Source of the DNA: an uncultured Clostridia bacterium | Lineage (GTDB): Bacteria > Bacillota > Clostridia > TANB77 > CAG-508 | NCBI GenBank assembly: GCA_944391755.1 | Contig: CALXUT010000006.1 | Location: 1-35,192, forward strand | Reading direction: 5' to 3' | Length of the DNA: 35,192 bases | In this document: positions 1 to 8,317 of the stretch, in pieces | Layout of the letters: each line of letters starts with the position of its first letter | How positions within the stretch are numbered: position 1 is the stretch's first letter | Translations under genes and position numbers: made by a program | Notes under the pieces: generated by a model | Database searches by the model: none | The model's input: only the letters and a program-made list of their open reading frames with translations | Told to the model about the DNA's origin: nothing

Positions 1-127
1 ATACAAAATAAAATTATAAGTTTACTTATTATTTTTTTCATAAAATACATTTCCTTCTTTCTCAGTATATATCTTTTTTTATTATATATTAAAAAGAGTT
101 TATTTACAATAGAATTAGCTCGAATTA

Positions 128-152
128 TAGGTTTACAATAGATATGTCACAC
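128..152 (+). repeat. Left terminal inverted repeat of the IS
   Basis: Begins TAGGTTT and ends TATGTCACAC; pairs with the copy at 1227-1251 in inverted orientation with five mismatches, all between the two conserved blocks. Confidence 0.75.
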
Positions 153-172
153 CTAATATAAAAAATAAAAGT

Positions 173-240
173 AGGAAATACCAGAAAATATGATAAAATG
201 ATTTTAACCACAAAATCTTTATCGAAAGAAGGTATTTCCT
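173..240 (+). promoter_or_regulatory. Leader inverted repeat flanking the transposase ribosome site
   Basis: The 10 bases AGGAAATACC (173-182) are the exact inverse complement of GGTATTTCCT (231-240), which ends directly before the ATG and overlaps the GAAGG ribosome site. A TGATAAAAT-type -10 lies between the arms (about 191-199). A transcript entering from outside would carry both arms and could hide the start; one starting inside would carry only the right arm. This is known logic for several IS families; for this element it is inference. Confidence 0.5.
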
Positions 241-1176
241 ATGAATAGTATAACACAAGATATACTGTATAAGCAATCAGTTATAAAATATTCTTTTAAA
301 CATGGAGTAACAAAAGCGGCAATAAAATTCAAAATGCATAGAAAAACAATATATAGATGGCGTGAAAAATATGATGGAACAGCACAATCATTAAAAAATA
401 AAACAAGAAGACCACATAGTCATCCAAAGCAACATACAGAAACAGAAATAAAATTAATAAAAAATTATAAATATAAAAATAAAGAAACAGGATTAGTAGT
501 GTTATGGATAAAATTGAGGCGAGCAGGATATACAAGAACAATAACAAGTTTATATAGAGTAATGCAAAGGATAGGAATATATAACAAAGCGCCAAGCAAA
601 AAGAAAGAATATGAGCCAAAACCATATGAAGAAATGAGATATCCAGGAGAAAGAGTACAAGTAGATGTAAAATATGTACCAGCAAAGAGTTTAACAAAAG
701 AAGTAAAAGAACAAGATGGAAGGTATTATCAATATACAGCAATAGATGAATATACAAGAAAAAGAGTGTTGTGGGCGAGTAAAGAACAGAGCACGAGTGC
801 ATCAACGGAATTCATAAAAGTGATAATGAGGAAATTCCCATTTAAAATAGAATGTATACAGACAGATAATGGATTTGAATTTACGAATAGACTAAATTGG
901 CAAGGAACAAAGAAAAAGACAATGTTCGAGAATAAATTGGAAGAGTTAGGAATAAGACATAAGCTAATAAAACCAAAGACACCAAGACATAATGGAAAAG
1001 TAGAAAGAAGTCATAGAAAAGATCAAGAGAGATTCTATTACAATAAGATATTTTGTAGTTTTGAAGACTTTAAAAACAGATTAAAATATTGGGAGAAAGA
1101 ATACAATAATTTTCCTATGAAACCACTAAAGTGGTTAATTCCAAACGAAAAATATTTAGAATATATAAAAGGTTAA
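241..1176 (+). CDS. IS481-like transposase (DDE integrase core)
   Basis: Catalyses cut-and-paste or copy movement of the surrounding element. Residues 1-60 form a helix-turn-helix of the Homeodomain-like type (a YSFKHGVTKAAIKF stretch followed by HRKTIYRW). The rve integrase core follows, with the three acidic catalytic positions visible: D in VQVDVKY (about residue 140), D in IQTDNGFEF (about 209), and E in GKVERSHRKDQ (about 254). The length of 311 residues is normal for a one-frame IS481 transposase, with no frameshift. The ATG at 241 is preceded by an AGAAGG ribosome site inside an inverted repeat that may repress translation. Codon use is as AT-rich as the host genes, so the element is well adapted to this type of genome. 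An IS3-family OrfB is the alternative, but no OrfA is present. Confidence 0.88.
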   Translation: MNSITQDILYKQSVIKYSFKHGVTKAAIKFKMHRKTIYRWREKYDGTAQSLKNKTRRPHSHPKQHTETEIKLIKNYKYKNKETGLVVLWIKLRRAGYTRTITSLYRVMQRIGIYNKAPSKKKEYEPKPYEEMRYPGERVQVDVKYVPAKSLTKEVKEQDGRYYQYTAIDEYTRKRVLWASKEQSTSASTEFIKVIMRKFPFKIECIQTDNGFEFTNRLNWQGTKKKTMFENKLEELGIRHKLIKPKTPRHNGKVERSHRKDQERFYYNKIFCSFEDFKNRLKYWEKEYNNFPMKPLKWLIPNEKYLEYIKG

Positions 1177-1226
1177 AGTACAGAGTAGTCATATTAGGCA
1201 TTTCAAACTATATATTTATCAATAAA

Positions 1227-1251
1227 GTGTGACATATGTTTGACAAACCTA
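1227..1251 (-). repeat. Right terminal inverted repeat of the IS
   Basis: Read on the minus strand it starts TAGGTTTG and ends ATATGTCACAC, matching the left end. It lies about 50 bp after the transposase stop codon. Confidence 0.75.
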
Positions 1252-1282
1252 CAGCTTATTTATTTTTTTATTTTTAACCCTA

Positions 1283-1311
1283 TTGATTTTACTATTGTTT
1301 AATGTTATATT
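1283..1311 (+). promoter_or_regulatory. Promoter of the pilin-signal surface gene
   Basis: TTGATT (1283-1288), 17-bp spacer, TATATT (1306-1311): a sigma-A type promoter about 70 bp before the ATG at 1383. Confidence 0.55.
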
Positions 1312-1314
1312 ATT

Positions 1315-1333
1315 CTTATAGAATTTCTATAAG
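1315..1333 (+). promoter_or_regulatory. Perfect dyad at the predicted transcription start
   Basis: CTTATAGAA-T-TTCTATAAG is a perfect 9+1+9 dyad at the expected transcription start of the preceding promoter. It could be an operator or a 5' RNA hairpin. No U-run follows, so it is not a terminator. Confidence 0.45.
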
Positions 1334-1382
1334 TTAAAAAATTAATGATAAATATAAAGAGGAGAATTAGGAGTGAAAACAA

Positions 1383-2973
1383 ATGAAAAATAAAAATGGA
1401 ATAACATTAATAGCGCTAACAATAACCGTAATCATATTACTAATATTAGCAAGTGTAACAACCTATTCGGGAATAAGTACAATTAAATCAAGTAAATTAA
1501 ATAAATACAAACAAGAACTTGAAATCATGCAATCTCAAGTAAATTTGTTGTACGAAAAATATCATACAGAAATAGAAGAAGGACAAGAAATAAATATAGG
1601 ACAAGGACTTACAAATTCAGAACAAGAGAATAATGCATTTTCAGGAGCAGGTGAAACTGACAAAACAGGATATAAAATATTTACGACAGAAACCATAGAA
1701 GAATTAGGAATAGATGGAATAGAAAGAGAATATCTAGTAAATGTAGCCAAAAGGAAAGTAATCAGTCTAGAACCATTTGAACAAGATGGAGTGGCTTATT
1801 ATACTTTAGAACAAATAAGCGAAAAAAATACAATAAATGAAGGAATAGAAAGAGGAGAAGTAGCATTTTCGTTAAAAACGAAATTATCAGAGGGAGGATT
1901 GGAAGTAACAGTATCAGATATAAAATATTCAAAATATGTAGGAAAAGGAAGTATATTATATCAAAAAGTAGGAAGTGATACATGGAGAACATTAGTAACA
2001 GATTATAGGAAAGAAGAATATACTTTTACATTAAGTGAAGCAGGAGAATATAATGTTAAAATAATAGATGTAGCAGGAGTAGAAAAAATGGCAGATAATC
2101 CAATTGTGGTACCAGCATCAGGAAATTATTTATTAGATGGAACAACTTATTTTAATACATTGGTAGAAGCAGTGGCAGCAGCTAAAGATGGTTCAACAAT
2201 TAAAGTTGTAAAAAATACAGAAGAAACAGAATCAGTAACAATAGATAAAAGTATAACACTTGATACGAATGGAAAAATAATAAATTATACAGATGCAAAT
2301 AAAATAACAATAAATGCAGAAAAAAATGTTCTAATTGAAGGAAATGGAGTAATCTCAGGAGGAGCGAAAGTATCACTTATTCTTAATAATGGTAATTTAG
2401 AAATAAATAGTACAACTATAGATTCACCAGTTGCAGGAGCAGTGTCTTCAACCATATATAATTTAGATAATGCTACAGTAATTTCTAATAATAGTAATGT
2501 AAGTAATATAACTATTTCATCTGCATCTGATGTTTCAAAAATAGTTATAAATGGTGGAAAATATGATACTTTATCAACACGGAATTAGTATGGCAGGAAC
2601 ATTTATTATTAATGATGGCATAATAAATTCAATAAGTTTAAGGACAGGAGGAAATTGTACAATTAATAGTGGTCAAATAGAAAAAATCACATTATCAAGT
2701 GATAATAAGGATATATATTTAACAATAGGTGATATGAATGAAACATTAAATAATGATAATCCACAAATAGGAGATATTAGTATTACAAGTAATGATTTTG
2801 CAGGAATAACAGCAATTATTAATTTTTATAATGGTATTATAAAAAATTGTGATATTGACATTGAGGATGCTCTATTAGGGAGGAATGACCATGGATATGT
2901 AGGTACATATAATATAAGACCAGGTTATAAAGCGCAAAAGACAGAAGAAGGAATCATATTAGTAAAAGAATAA
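1383..2973 (+). pseudogene. Frameshifted surface protein, pilin-type N-terminus
   Basis: Two overlapping frames make one protein. The first part (1383-2588, 401 residues) opens with a type IV pilin-like signal: basic MKNKN, then GITLIALTI and a 20-residue hydrophobic helix. The Glu at +5 of classical pilins is Ala here, so true pilin assembly is doubtful. From about residue 255 (LLDGTTYFNTLVEAVAAAKDG) it becomes a repetitive Asn/Ile/Ser-rich region that looks like a right-handed parallel beta-helix, as in surface adhesins. The same repeat style continues in the second frame (from about 2576 to 2973), so a single-base shift between about 2570 and 2588 broke the gene; dropping the C of ACACGG would join TLST to GISMAGTF. 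The first frame ends early at a TAG. No homopolymer lies there, so slipped-strand phase variation is not obvious; a real mutation or a sequencing error are both possible. Ribosome site AGGAG precedes the ATG. Confidence 0.65.
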
Positions 2974-2975
2974 TT

Positions 2976-3017
2976 AAAAATAAGGCTACTGATAAATATT
3001 CAGTAGTCTTATTTTTT
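2976..3017 (+). terminator. Terminator, possibly bidirectional
   Basis: A stem of about 17 bp (AATAAGGCTACTGA against TCAGTAGTCTTATT) with a 7-nt loop, followed by Ts on the plus strand and preceded by As, so it can serve both the surface gene and the convergent asnS. Confidence 0.85.
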
Positions 3018-3046
3018 CTAAACATTAATATAAAAATCAAATTTAA

Positions 3047-4432
3047 CTAAAAATCACAATTTTTTGGTGTTCTTGGGAAAGGAAGAACATCACGAATATT
3101 TTGCATACCTGTAAGATACATAAGGGCTCTTTCAAATCCAAGACCAAATCCAGCATGTTTCACACTACCATATTTTCTAAGATCAAGATACCAATCATAA
3201 CAAGAAAGATCCATATTTAGTTCTTTCATTCTAGAAAGCAATTTTTCATAATCTTCTTCTCTTTGACTACCACCAATAATTTCTCCAATACCAGGAGTCA
3301 ATAGGTCAGCTGCTGCAACGGTTTTTCCATCTGGATTTTATTTCATATAAAATGCTTTAATATCCATAGGGTAATCTGTTACAAAAACAGGTTTACCAAA
3401 AACTTTTTCACATAAATATCTCTCATGTTCCGTTTGTAAATCAATACCCCAAGAAACTTTAAATTCAAATTGGTCATTTGCTTTTTCTAATTCTTTAACA
3501 GCATCTGTATAAGTAATTCTGCCAAAATTAGAACGGATAACATTGTGTAATCTATCTAATAAAGTTTTATCAACAAAATTATTAAAAAATGCCATTTCTT
3601 CTGGACACTGTTCTAATACATATGAAAAAACATATTTTAACATATCTTCTGCTAAATCCATATCATCATTCAAATCTGCAAAAGAAATCTCAGGTTCAAT
3701 CATCCAAAATTCAGCAGCATGCTTTACAGTATTAGAATTTTCAGCTCTGAAAGTAGGTCCAAAAGTATAAACATTTTTAAAAGCAGAAGCAAAAGTTTCT
3801 ACATTTAATTGACCACTAACTGTAAGATGAGCAGGTTTTCCAAAGAAATCTTTTGAATAATCTACTTTTCCATCATCTGTTAAAGGAACATTTGCTAAAT
3901 CAAAAGAGTTAACATTAAACATTTCCCCTGCACCTTCTGCATCACTAGAAGTGATGATTGGAGTATGCACATAAACAAAACCACGTTCTTGGAAAAATTT
4001 ATGTATAGCATAACTCAATACGCTTCTAACTCTAAAAACGGCATTAAAAGTATTTGTCCTAGGTCGAAGATGAGCAATTGTACGCAAATATTCAAAAGAA
4101 TGTCTTTTCTTTTGAAGAGGATAATCTGTTGGACACAAATTTTCTATTTCAATTTTACTTGCTTGAATTTCAAAAGGTTGTTTAGCATTTTCTGTGATAA
4201 CAAAAGTACCTGTAACTTTTATAGAAGAACTAATTGTAAGTTTTGAAACTTCATTGAAATTATCTAATTTGTCAGTAAAAACAATTTGAACATTCTTAAA
4301 AAAAGAACCATCATTTAGTTCTATAAATCCAAAAGTTTTGGAATCTCTAACTGTTTTTACCCATCCTTCAATTGTAATTTCTTTATCTTTATAATTTGAT
4401 GTGTTTCTAAATAAATCTTTTAAATCTGTCAT
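3047..4432 (-). pseudogene. asnS: Asparaginyl-tRNA synthetase with an in-frame TAA
   Basis: Encodes the class II enzyme that charges tRNA-Asn with asparagine. The N-terminal OB-fold anticodon-binding domain ([24 protein letters not shown]) and catalytic domain are clear: motif 2 around FRAENS and, near the C-terminus, [12 protein letters not shown] and motif 3 GLGFERAL, ending [11 protein letters not shown]. Frame is kept throughout, but codon 365 (3338-3340, read on the minus strand) is TAA between DIKAFYMK and [16 protein letters not shown]. AsnRS has Leu or Arg-Leu at this place (MRLNEDGK in E. coli, from memory), so one T-to-A change in TTA explains it. Read through, the protein is 461 residues, the normal length. 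The truncated product would lack motif 3 and be inactive. Ribosome site GGAGGT is well placed. No T-box fits in the short leader. A second asnS elsewhere, the tRNA-dependent amidation route, or a base error could explain survival. Confidence 0.85.
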
Positions 4433-4460
4433 AATTTACCTCCATTAATATTATGTAAAG

Positions 4461-4489
4461 ATTATACAATATTATACTAAAAAAAACAA
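4461..4489 (-). promoter_or_regulatory. asnS promoter
   Basis: On the minus strand TTGTTT (4484-4489), 17-bp spacer, TATAAT (4461-4466), about 30 bp before the asnS start. Confidence 0.6.
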
Positions 4490-4507
4490 GGAAAATACTA
4501 AAAAATA

Positions 4508-4536
4508 TTGAAATATTAAACTTTAAATAGTAAAAT
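4508..4536 (+). promoter_or_regulatory. Promoter of the WG-repeat gene
   Basis: TTGAAA (4508-4513), 17-bp spacer, TAAAAT (4531-4536), divergent from the asnS promoter. Confidence 0.6.
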
Positions 4537-4562
4537 GAAATAAAAAGAAAAGGAGAATGAAA

Positions 4563-6110
4563 ATGACTAAAAAGAAGAGTGCAATCATAATAATTATTAT
4601 AATAATAGTAATAAGTTTAGCCATATCCATATATATACCAAATAAGAGAAGAATAAAGGAAAAAATAACAGACAACTCAATTTCTTATTATGTACTAAAG
4701 AGAAATGAAGAATATGGAGTAATAAATGGAAATGGAGATATTGTAATAGAACCACAATATGAGGAAATCATTATACCAAATCAGCATAAAGCAGTTTTTA
4801 TATATAAAAATGAAGAGGAAAGTAAAGTTGTAAATGAAAAAAATCAGGTAATATTTGATAAATTCTCGAATGTAACGCCAATAGAACTCACAAATTTAAT
4901 TTCAGAAACACCATACGAAAAGCAAGTCCTAAAATATGAAGTTGATGGAAAATATGGATTAGTAAGTATCGATGGAGAAAAAATAACAGATGCCAAATAT
5001 GAGGAAATATCAAGTTTTGAACATAAAGAAGGGAATTTATTAGTAAAAGAAAATAATAAATATGGAGTGATAAATGATAAGGGAAATCAAATAATAAAAT
5101 GTAATTATGATTCTATAGTTTCAGATCAGTACTATTCTGCAGTAGATGAATACAAAAAAACAGGATATATTGTTTGTAATATCACAGATGAAGGTTATAG
5201 ATATGGATATTATGATTATGAAGGAAGCCAAATGCTAGATGTTGAATATAATGAAATAACAAGACTTATAGAAGGATCAAATCAAGAATATATTTATCTA
5301 ATAGTAGCAAAGAATGGACAATATGGAGTATTTATAAATAATAATAAAATAATAAATACACGATACCAATCCATATCCTATAACCAAAATATGCAGATGT
5401 TTATTGTAGAAATAACAGGACAATATGGAGCAATAGATGAAAAAGGAAATGAAATATTAAAAATCGAATATTCTAGTTTAGAAATACAAGGAATGTATAT
5501 ATATGCAGAAAGGAATGAAGAACAAAAAGTATTTAATAAAAATGCAGAAGAAATAAACATTCCGTTTAACACAATTATACAACAAACTTCAAACTCAGAA
5601 TATTATATCAAAATAACACAAGATGAAACGCAAAGTTATACACTAGTAAACTCAAATTTAGAGGAAATGATAGAGCAAAAATATCCATATTTGGAATATA
5701 TTTTTGGAGAATATTTTATTGCAACAAATACAGATGGAAAAAATGGAATTATTAATTCTAAGGGAGAGATGATATTAGATTTTAATTATGATGTCATTCA
5801 AACAATTAATGGCAAGAATATGATACAAGCTATTAATTTTGAAACAAATGTTAATGATATTTATAATAGTGAATTAATAAAAACATTAGAAATTCAAAAT
5901 ATAATTATTCAAGAAGAAAATGATTATGTGAAAATTTATAATGATAATGAAGAATATTATTTAGACAATAATGGAAATATAATAGAAGATGAAGAAAAAA
6001 TAAAAGAAATTGAACAAGAAAATGCAAGTTTAAGAATAAAAAATTTCAAACGAATGGTTGATGAAGTAGGACAATATTATTATATTGAAGAAAATAACAA
6101 TGAAACATAG
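4563..6110 (+). CDS. Membrane-anchored WG-repeat protein
   Basis: A 515-residue protein with an N-terminal membrane anchor (KKKSAIIIIIIIIVISLAIS) and an extracellular part made of about seven WG/KWG-type beta repeats. Each has the pattern YGV-I-(N/D)-xxG-x-I-I-xxxY-(D/E)-x-I, for example EYGVINGNGDIVIEPQYEEI, KYGVINDKGNQIIKCNYDSI and QYGAIDEKGNEILKIEYSSL. The usual Trp-Gly is Tyr-Gly here. WG repeats are common in bacterial surface proteins; their ligand is generally unknown, so I give no function. The ATG at 4563 is preferred to the one at 4557 because AGGAG (4551-4555) sits only 1 nt before the first and 7 nt before the second. It has its own promoter and ends before a strong terminator, so it is a single-gene unit. 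Confidence 0.8.
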   Translation: MTKKKSAIIIIIIIIVISLAISIYIPNKRRIKEKITDNSISYYVLKRNEEYGVINGNGDIVIEPQYEEIIIPNQHKAVFIYKNEEESKVVNEKNQVIFDKFSNVTPIELTNLISETPYEKQVLKYEVDGKYGLVSIDGEKITDAKYEEISSFEHKEGNLLVKENNKYGVINDKGNQIIKCNYDSIVSDQYYSAVDEYKKTGYIVCNITDEGYRYGYYDYEGSQMLDVEYNEITRLIEGSNQEYIYLIVAKNGQYGVFINNNKIINTRYQSISYNQNMQMFIVEITGQYGAIDEKGNEILKIEYSSLEIQGMYIYAERNEEQKVFNKNAEEINIPFNTIIQQTSNSEYYIKITQDETQSYTLVNSNLEEMIEQKYPYLEYIFGEYFIATNTDGKNGIINSKGEMILDFNYDVIQTINGKNMIQAINFETNVNDIYNSELIKTLEIQNIIIQEENDYVKIYNDNEEYYLDNNGNIIEDEEKIKEIEQENASLRIKNFKRMVDEVGQYYYIEENNNET

Positions 6111-6124
6111 TTTAAAAATACAGA

Positions 6125-6167
6125 AAAGAGTAAATAATTAAATTATAATTATTTACTCTTTATTTTT
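6125..6167 (+). terminator. Terminator of the WG-repeat gene
   Basis: A perfect 15-bp stem (6125-6139 with 6147-6161), 7-nt loop, then TATTTTT. Confidence 0.85.
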
Positions 6168-6178
6168 GAAAGGATGAG

Positions 6179-7036
6179 ATGATAATGGGAATTGGAATTG
6201 CACTAGCAGGAGGTGGAATTAGAGGAATAGCTCATGCAGGAGTTTTAAAAGCTTTAGAAGATAATAAAATAGAAATAGATGCTATAGGGGGAACAAGTGC
6301 AGGGAGTATTGTTGCAGCACTATATGCAATGGGATATAAACCGTATTATATATATATATTATTCAAAAAATATGCACAAGAGATTATAAATATAGGAAAT
6401 GCACCTATCATAAATGGTATTGGGAATTTTATAAAAAATAAAAAAATAGGATTATTAGGACTCAATGATGGAACTCTATTAGAAAAAATGTATAATGAAT
6501 TAGCATTAAGAAAAGGAATCAAAGTAATTGGAGATATCAAAATGCCATTAGTAATTCCGGCAGTAGATATTGCAGAAGCCAAAGAATATATATTTACAAA
6601 TTGTGCTCCAAGAGATAACTTAAATGACAAATATATAACAGAAATACCAATAGGAAAAGCAGTAAGAGCTAGTAGCAGTTTTCCGGCAATATTTTGTCCT
6701 TGTGAATTTAAAAATCATATGTTTTTAGATGGAGGAACATTAGATAATATCCCAATAATGCCATTAAAAGAAATCTATAATCATAAAATTATGGCAGTTA
6801 ATTTTCAAGCAGATCCTGTTGAAGAAAATAGTGATTTAATGGATATTGTAATGAAAACATTAGATATTATGGGAAATAAAATAGCGGAAAAAGGATTAGA
6901 AGAAAGTGATTTTATTTTAACGATTCCAACAGATAGAGCAGGATTGTTAGATATAGAAAAATTAGATAAATGTTATCAATATGGATATGATAAAACAATA
7001 GAAAATTTAGAAAATATAAGAAATATATTAAAATAA
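6179..7036 (+). CDS. Patatin-like phospholipase (RssA/YchK type)
   Basis: A 285-residue cytoplasmic lipid acyl hydrolase of the bacterial patatin family. The oxyanion glycine loop AGGGIRGIAHAGVLKAL is at residues 9-25, the nucleophile elbow G-T-S-A-G at about 38-42 (catalytic Ser 40), and the catalytic Asp in FLDGGTLDNIP at about 184, giving the Ser-Asp dyad. A C-terminal helical tail follows. There is no signal peptide, as usual for this family. Start ATG 6179 has AAAGG 5 nt upstream; a second ATG two codons on is less well spaced. The cysteine desulfurase gene begins 26 nt downstream, so the two are probably cotranscribed, though the functions have no evident link. The natural substrate cannot be read from sequence. 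Confidence 0.87.
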   Translation: MIMGIGIALAGGGIRGIAHAGVLKALEDNKIEIDAIGGTSAGSIVAALYAMGYKPYYIYILFKKYAQEIINIGNAPIINGIGNFIKNKKIGLLGLNDGTLLEKMYNELALRKGIKVIGDIKMPLVIPAVDIAEAKEYIFTNCAPRDNLNDKYITEIPIGKAVRASSSFPAIFCPCEFKNHMFLDGGTLDNIPIMPLKEIYNHKIMAVNFQADPVEENSDLMDIVMKTLDIMGNKIAEKGLEESDFILTIPTDRAGLLDIEKLDKCYQYGYDKTIENLENIRNILK

Positions 7037-7062
7037 ATGAATATAATATAGGGGAAAGATAG

Positions 7063-8202
7063 GTGAAATTTATGAACAATATATATTTTGATAATGCAGC
7101 AACAACAAGAATAAAATCAGAAGTCTTAAATGAAATGATGCCATATCTAACAACGAATTATGGAAATGCATCTTCTTTATATACAATCGGTAGACAATCT
7201 AAAAGAGCAATTGAAAATGCAAGAAAGCAATCTGCAGAACTCATAAACTGTAATTCAAATGAAATTTATTTTACAGGTGGTGGTTCAGAAAGTGATAATA
7301 TAGCGTTAAAAGGATTTTCATATGCAAATAGACAAAAAGGAAATCATATCATAACCTCTAAAATAGAACATCCGGCAGTATTAGAAAGTTGTAGATTTTT
7401 AGAAAAACGTGGATTTGAAGTTTCTTATATAAATGTAAATAAAGATGGAATTGTTGATTTAGAAGAACTAGAACGAACAATAAAACCAACGACTATATTA
7501 ATAAGTATTATGTTTGCAAATAATGAAATTGGAACAATTCAACCGATTGAAGAAATTGGTAAAATTGCTAAAAGAAATAATATTATATTTCATTCTGATG
7601 CAGTTCAAGCAGCAGGAAATACACCTATAGATGTAAGAAAAATGCAAATAGACATGCTATCCATGTCAGGCCATAAAATAAATGCTCCAAAAGGAATAGG
7701 CATATTATATGTAAAAAAAGACATACAAATTGAAAAAATAATAAGTGGAGGGCATCAAGAAAAAGACAAAAGAGCTGGTACAGAAAATATAGCGGGAATT
7801 GTTGGGATTGGTAAAGCCTGTGAGATAGCCAATAAAAATCTTAACACGCATATAAGAAATTTAAAGAGATTGAGAGATTATTATATTTCTAGATTACAAA
7901 AGGAAATGTCTGATAAAATTCATATTAATGGTACAATGGAAAAAAGATTACCAGGGAATGCCAATGTTTCTTTTGAGGGATTAGATTCTTCTGAATTAAT
8001 ATTTAGACTAGATGAAAAAGGAATATGCGTATCAAGTGGTTCTGCATGCTCATCAGGTAGTAGGGAACCATCACATGTTTTAACAGCTATTAATTTGCCA
8101 GACAAATATTTAAATTGTGCAATAAGAACAACATTTGGAGATACTAATACTTTTGAAGAAATTGATTATTTCATTAAGGTATTAAAAAGTTTTTACAAAT
8201 AA
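7063..8202 (+). CDS. Cysteine desulfurase (NifS/IscS type)
   Basis: PLP enzyme that takes sulfur from cysteine as an enzyme-bound persulfide for Fe-S cluster assembly, tRNA thiolation or other uses. FDNAATTR opens the protein; GGGSESDNIALKG binds the cofactor phosphate; SMSGHKINAPKGIG carries the Schiff-base lysine; SSGSACSSGS near the C-terminus carries the active-site cysteine on the long loop of group I enzymes. Length 379 matches NifS/IscS. The start is either GTG 7063 or, better spaced behind AGGTG, ATG 7072; the family motif begins directly after the second. No iscU, nifU or thiI lies next to it, so the sulfur acceptor is not indicated by context. It follows the patatin gene and ends in a large hairpin. 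Confidence 0.92.
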   Translation: MKFMNNIYFDNAATTRIKSEVLNEMMPYLTTNYGNASSLYTIGRQSKRAIENARKQSAELINCNSNEIYFTGGGSESDNIALKGFSYANRQKGNHIITSKIEHPAVLESCRFLEKRGFEVSYINVNKDGIVDLEELERTIKPTTILISIMFANNEIGTIQPIEEIGKIAKRNNIIFHSDAVQAAGNTPIDVRKMQIDMLSMSGHKINAPKGIGILYVKKDIQIEKIISGGHQEKDKRAGTENIAGIVGIGKACEIANKNLNTHIRNLKRLRDYYISRLQKEMSDKIHINGTMEKRLPGNANVSFEGLDSSELIFRLDEKGICVSSGSACSSGSREPSHVLTAINLPDKYLNCAIRTTFGDTNTFEEIDYFIKVLKSFYK

Positions 8203-8203
8203 T

Positions 8204-8303
8204 AATAAAAAAGTAATATATAACTATTTCATGCCAAAAACATAGCTGGGGTCTTCCTATGGGTCTTTGGCTATTCAATAGTTATATATTACTTTTTTTA
8301 TTT
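8204..8303. terminator. Long nested hairpin between convergent genes
   Basis: An outer stem of at least 21 bp (AAAAAAGTAATATATAACTAT against its complement at 8278-8298) ends in a T-run on both strands, so it can terminate both flanking genes. The loop of about 50 nt is itself structured: GCCAAA (8233-8238) pairs with TTTGGC (8266-8271), and CATAG (8241-8245) with CTATG (8257-8261). GGGTCTT occurs twice in the loop region. This is far more structure than a terminator needs. Confidence 0.75.
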
Positions 8304-8317
8304 TAATAATTATATAT

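Larger units (their letters stand above)
128..1251 (+). mobile_element. IS481-like insertion sequence
   Basis: A single transposase gene is enclosed by 25-bp imperfect inverted repeats (128-152 and 1227-1251, 20 of 25 positions matching; the inner 11 bases ATATGTCACAC are identical). Gene organisation (one 311-codon frame with an N-terminal helix-turn-helix and a C-terminal DDE core) fits the IS481 family better than two-frame IS3 elements. The inner arms are well conserved, but the exact outer ends are uncertain and I see no convincing target duplication. The element looks intact and could be active. Confidence 0.8.

Noticed and set aside
1-127. Possible gene end or element left of the IS
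   Set aside because: Only AT-rich sequence with no frame, hairpin or repeat that I can support.
329-805. Long open frame opposite the transposase gene
   Set aside because: Leu/Tyr/Phe-rich shadow of an AT-rich coding strand, without ribosome site or family features; the same holds for other antisense frames in the window.
3338-3340. TAA read as a sense codon
   Set aside because: mraZ, rsmH, ftsL, cysteine desulfurase and many others end in TAA, so general reassignment is excluded.
4433-4460. T-box leader for asnS
   Set aside because: The promoter lies only about 30 bp upstream of the start, so there is no room for a T-box.
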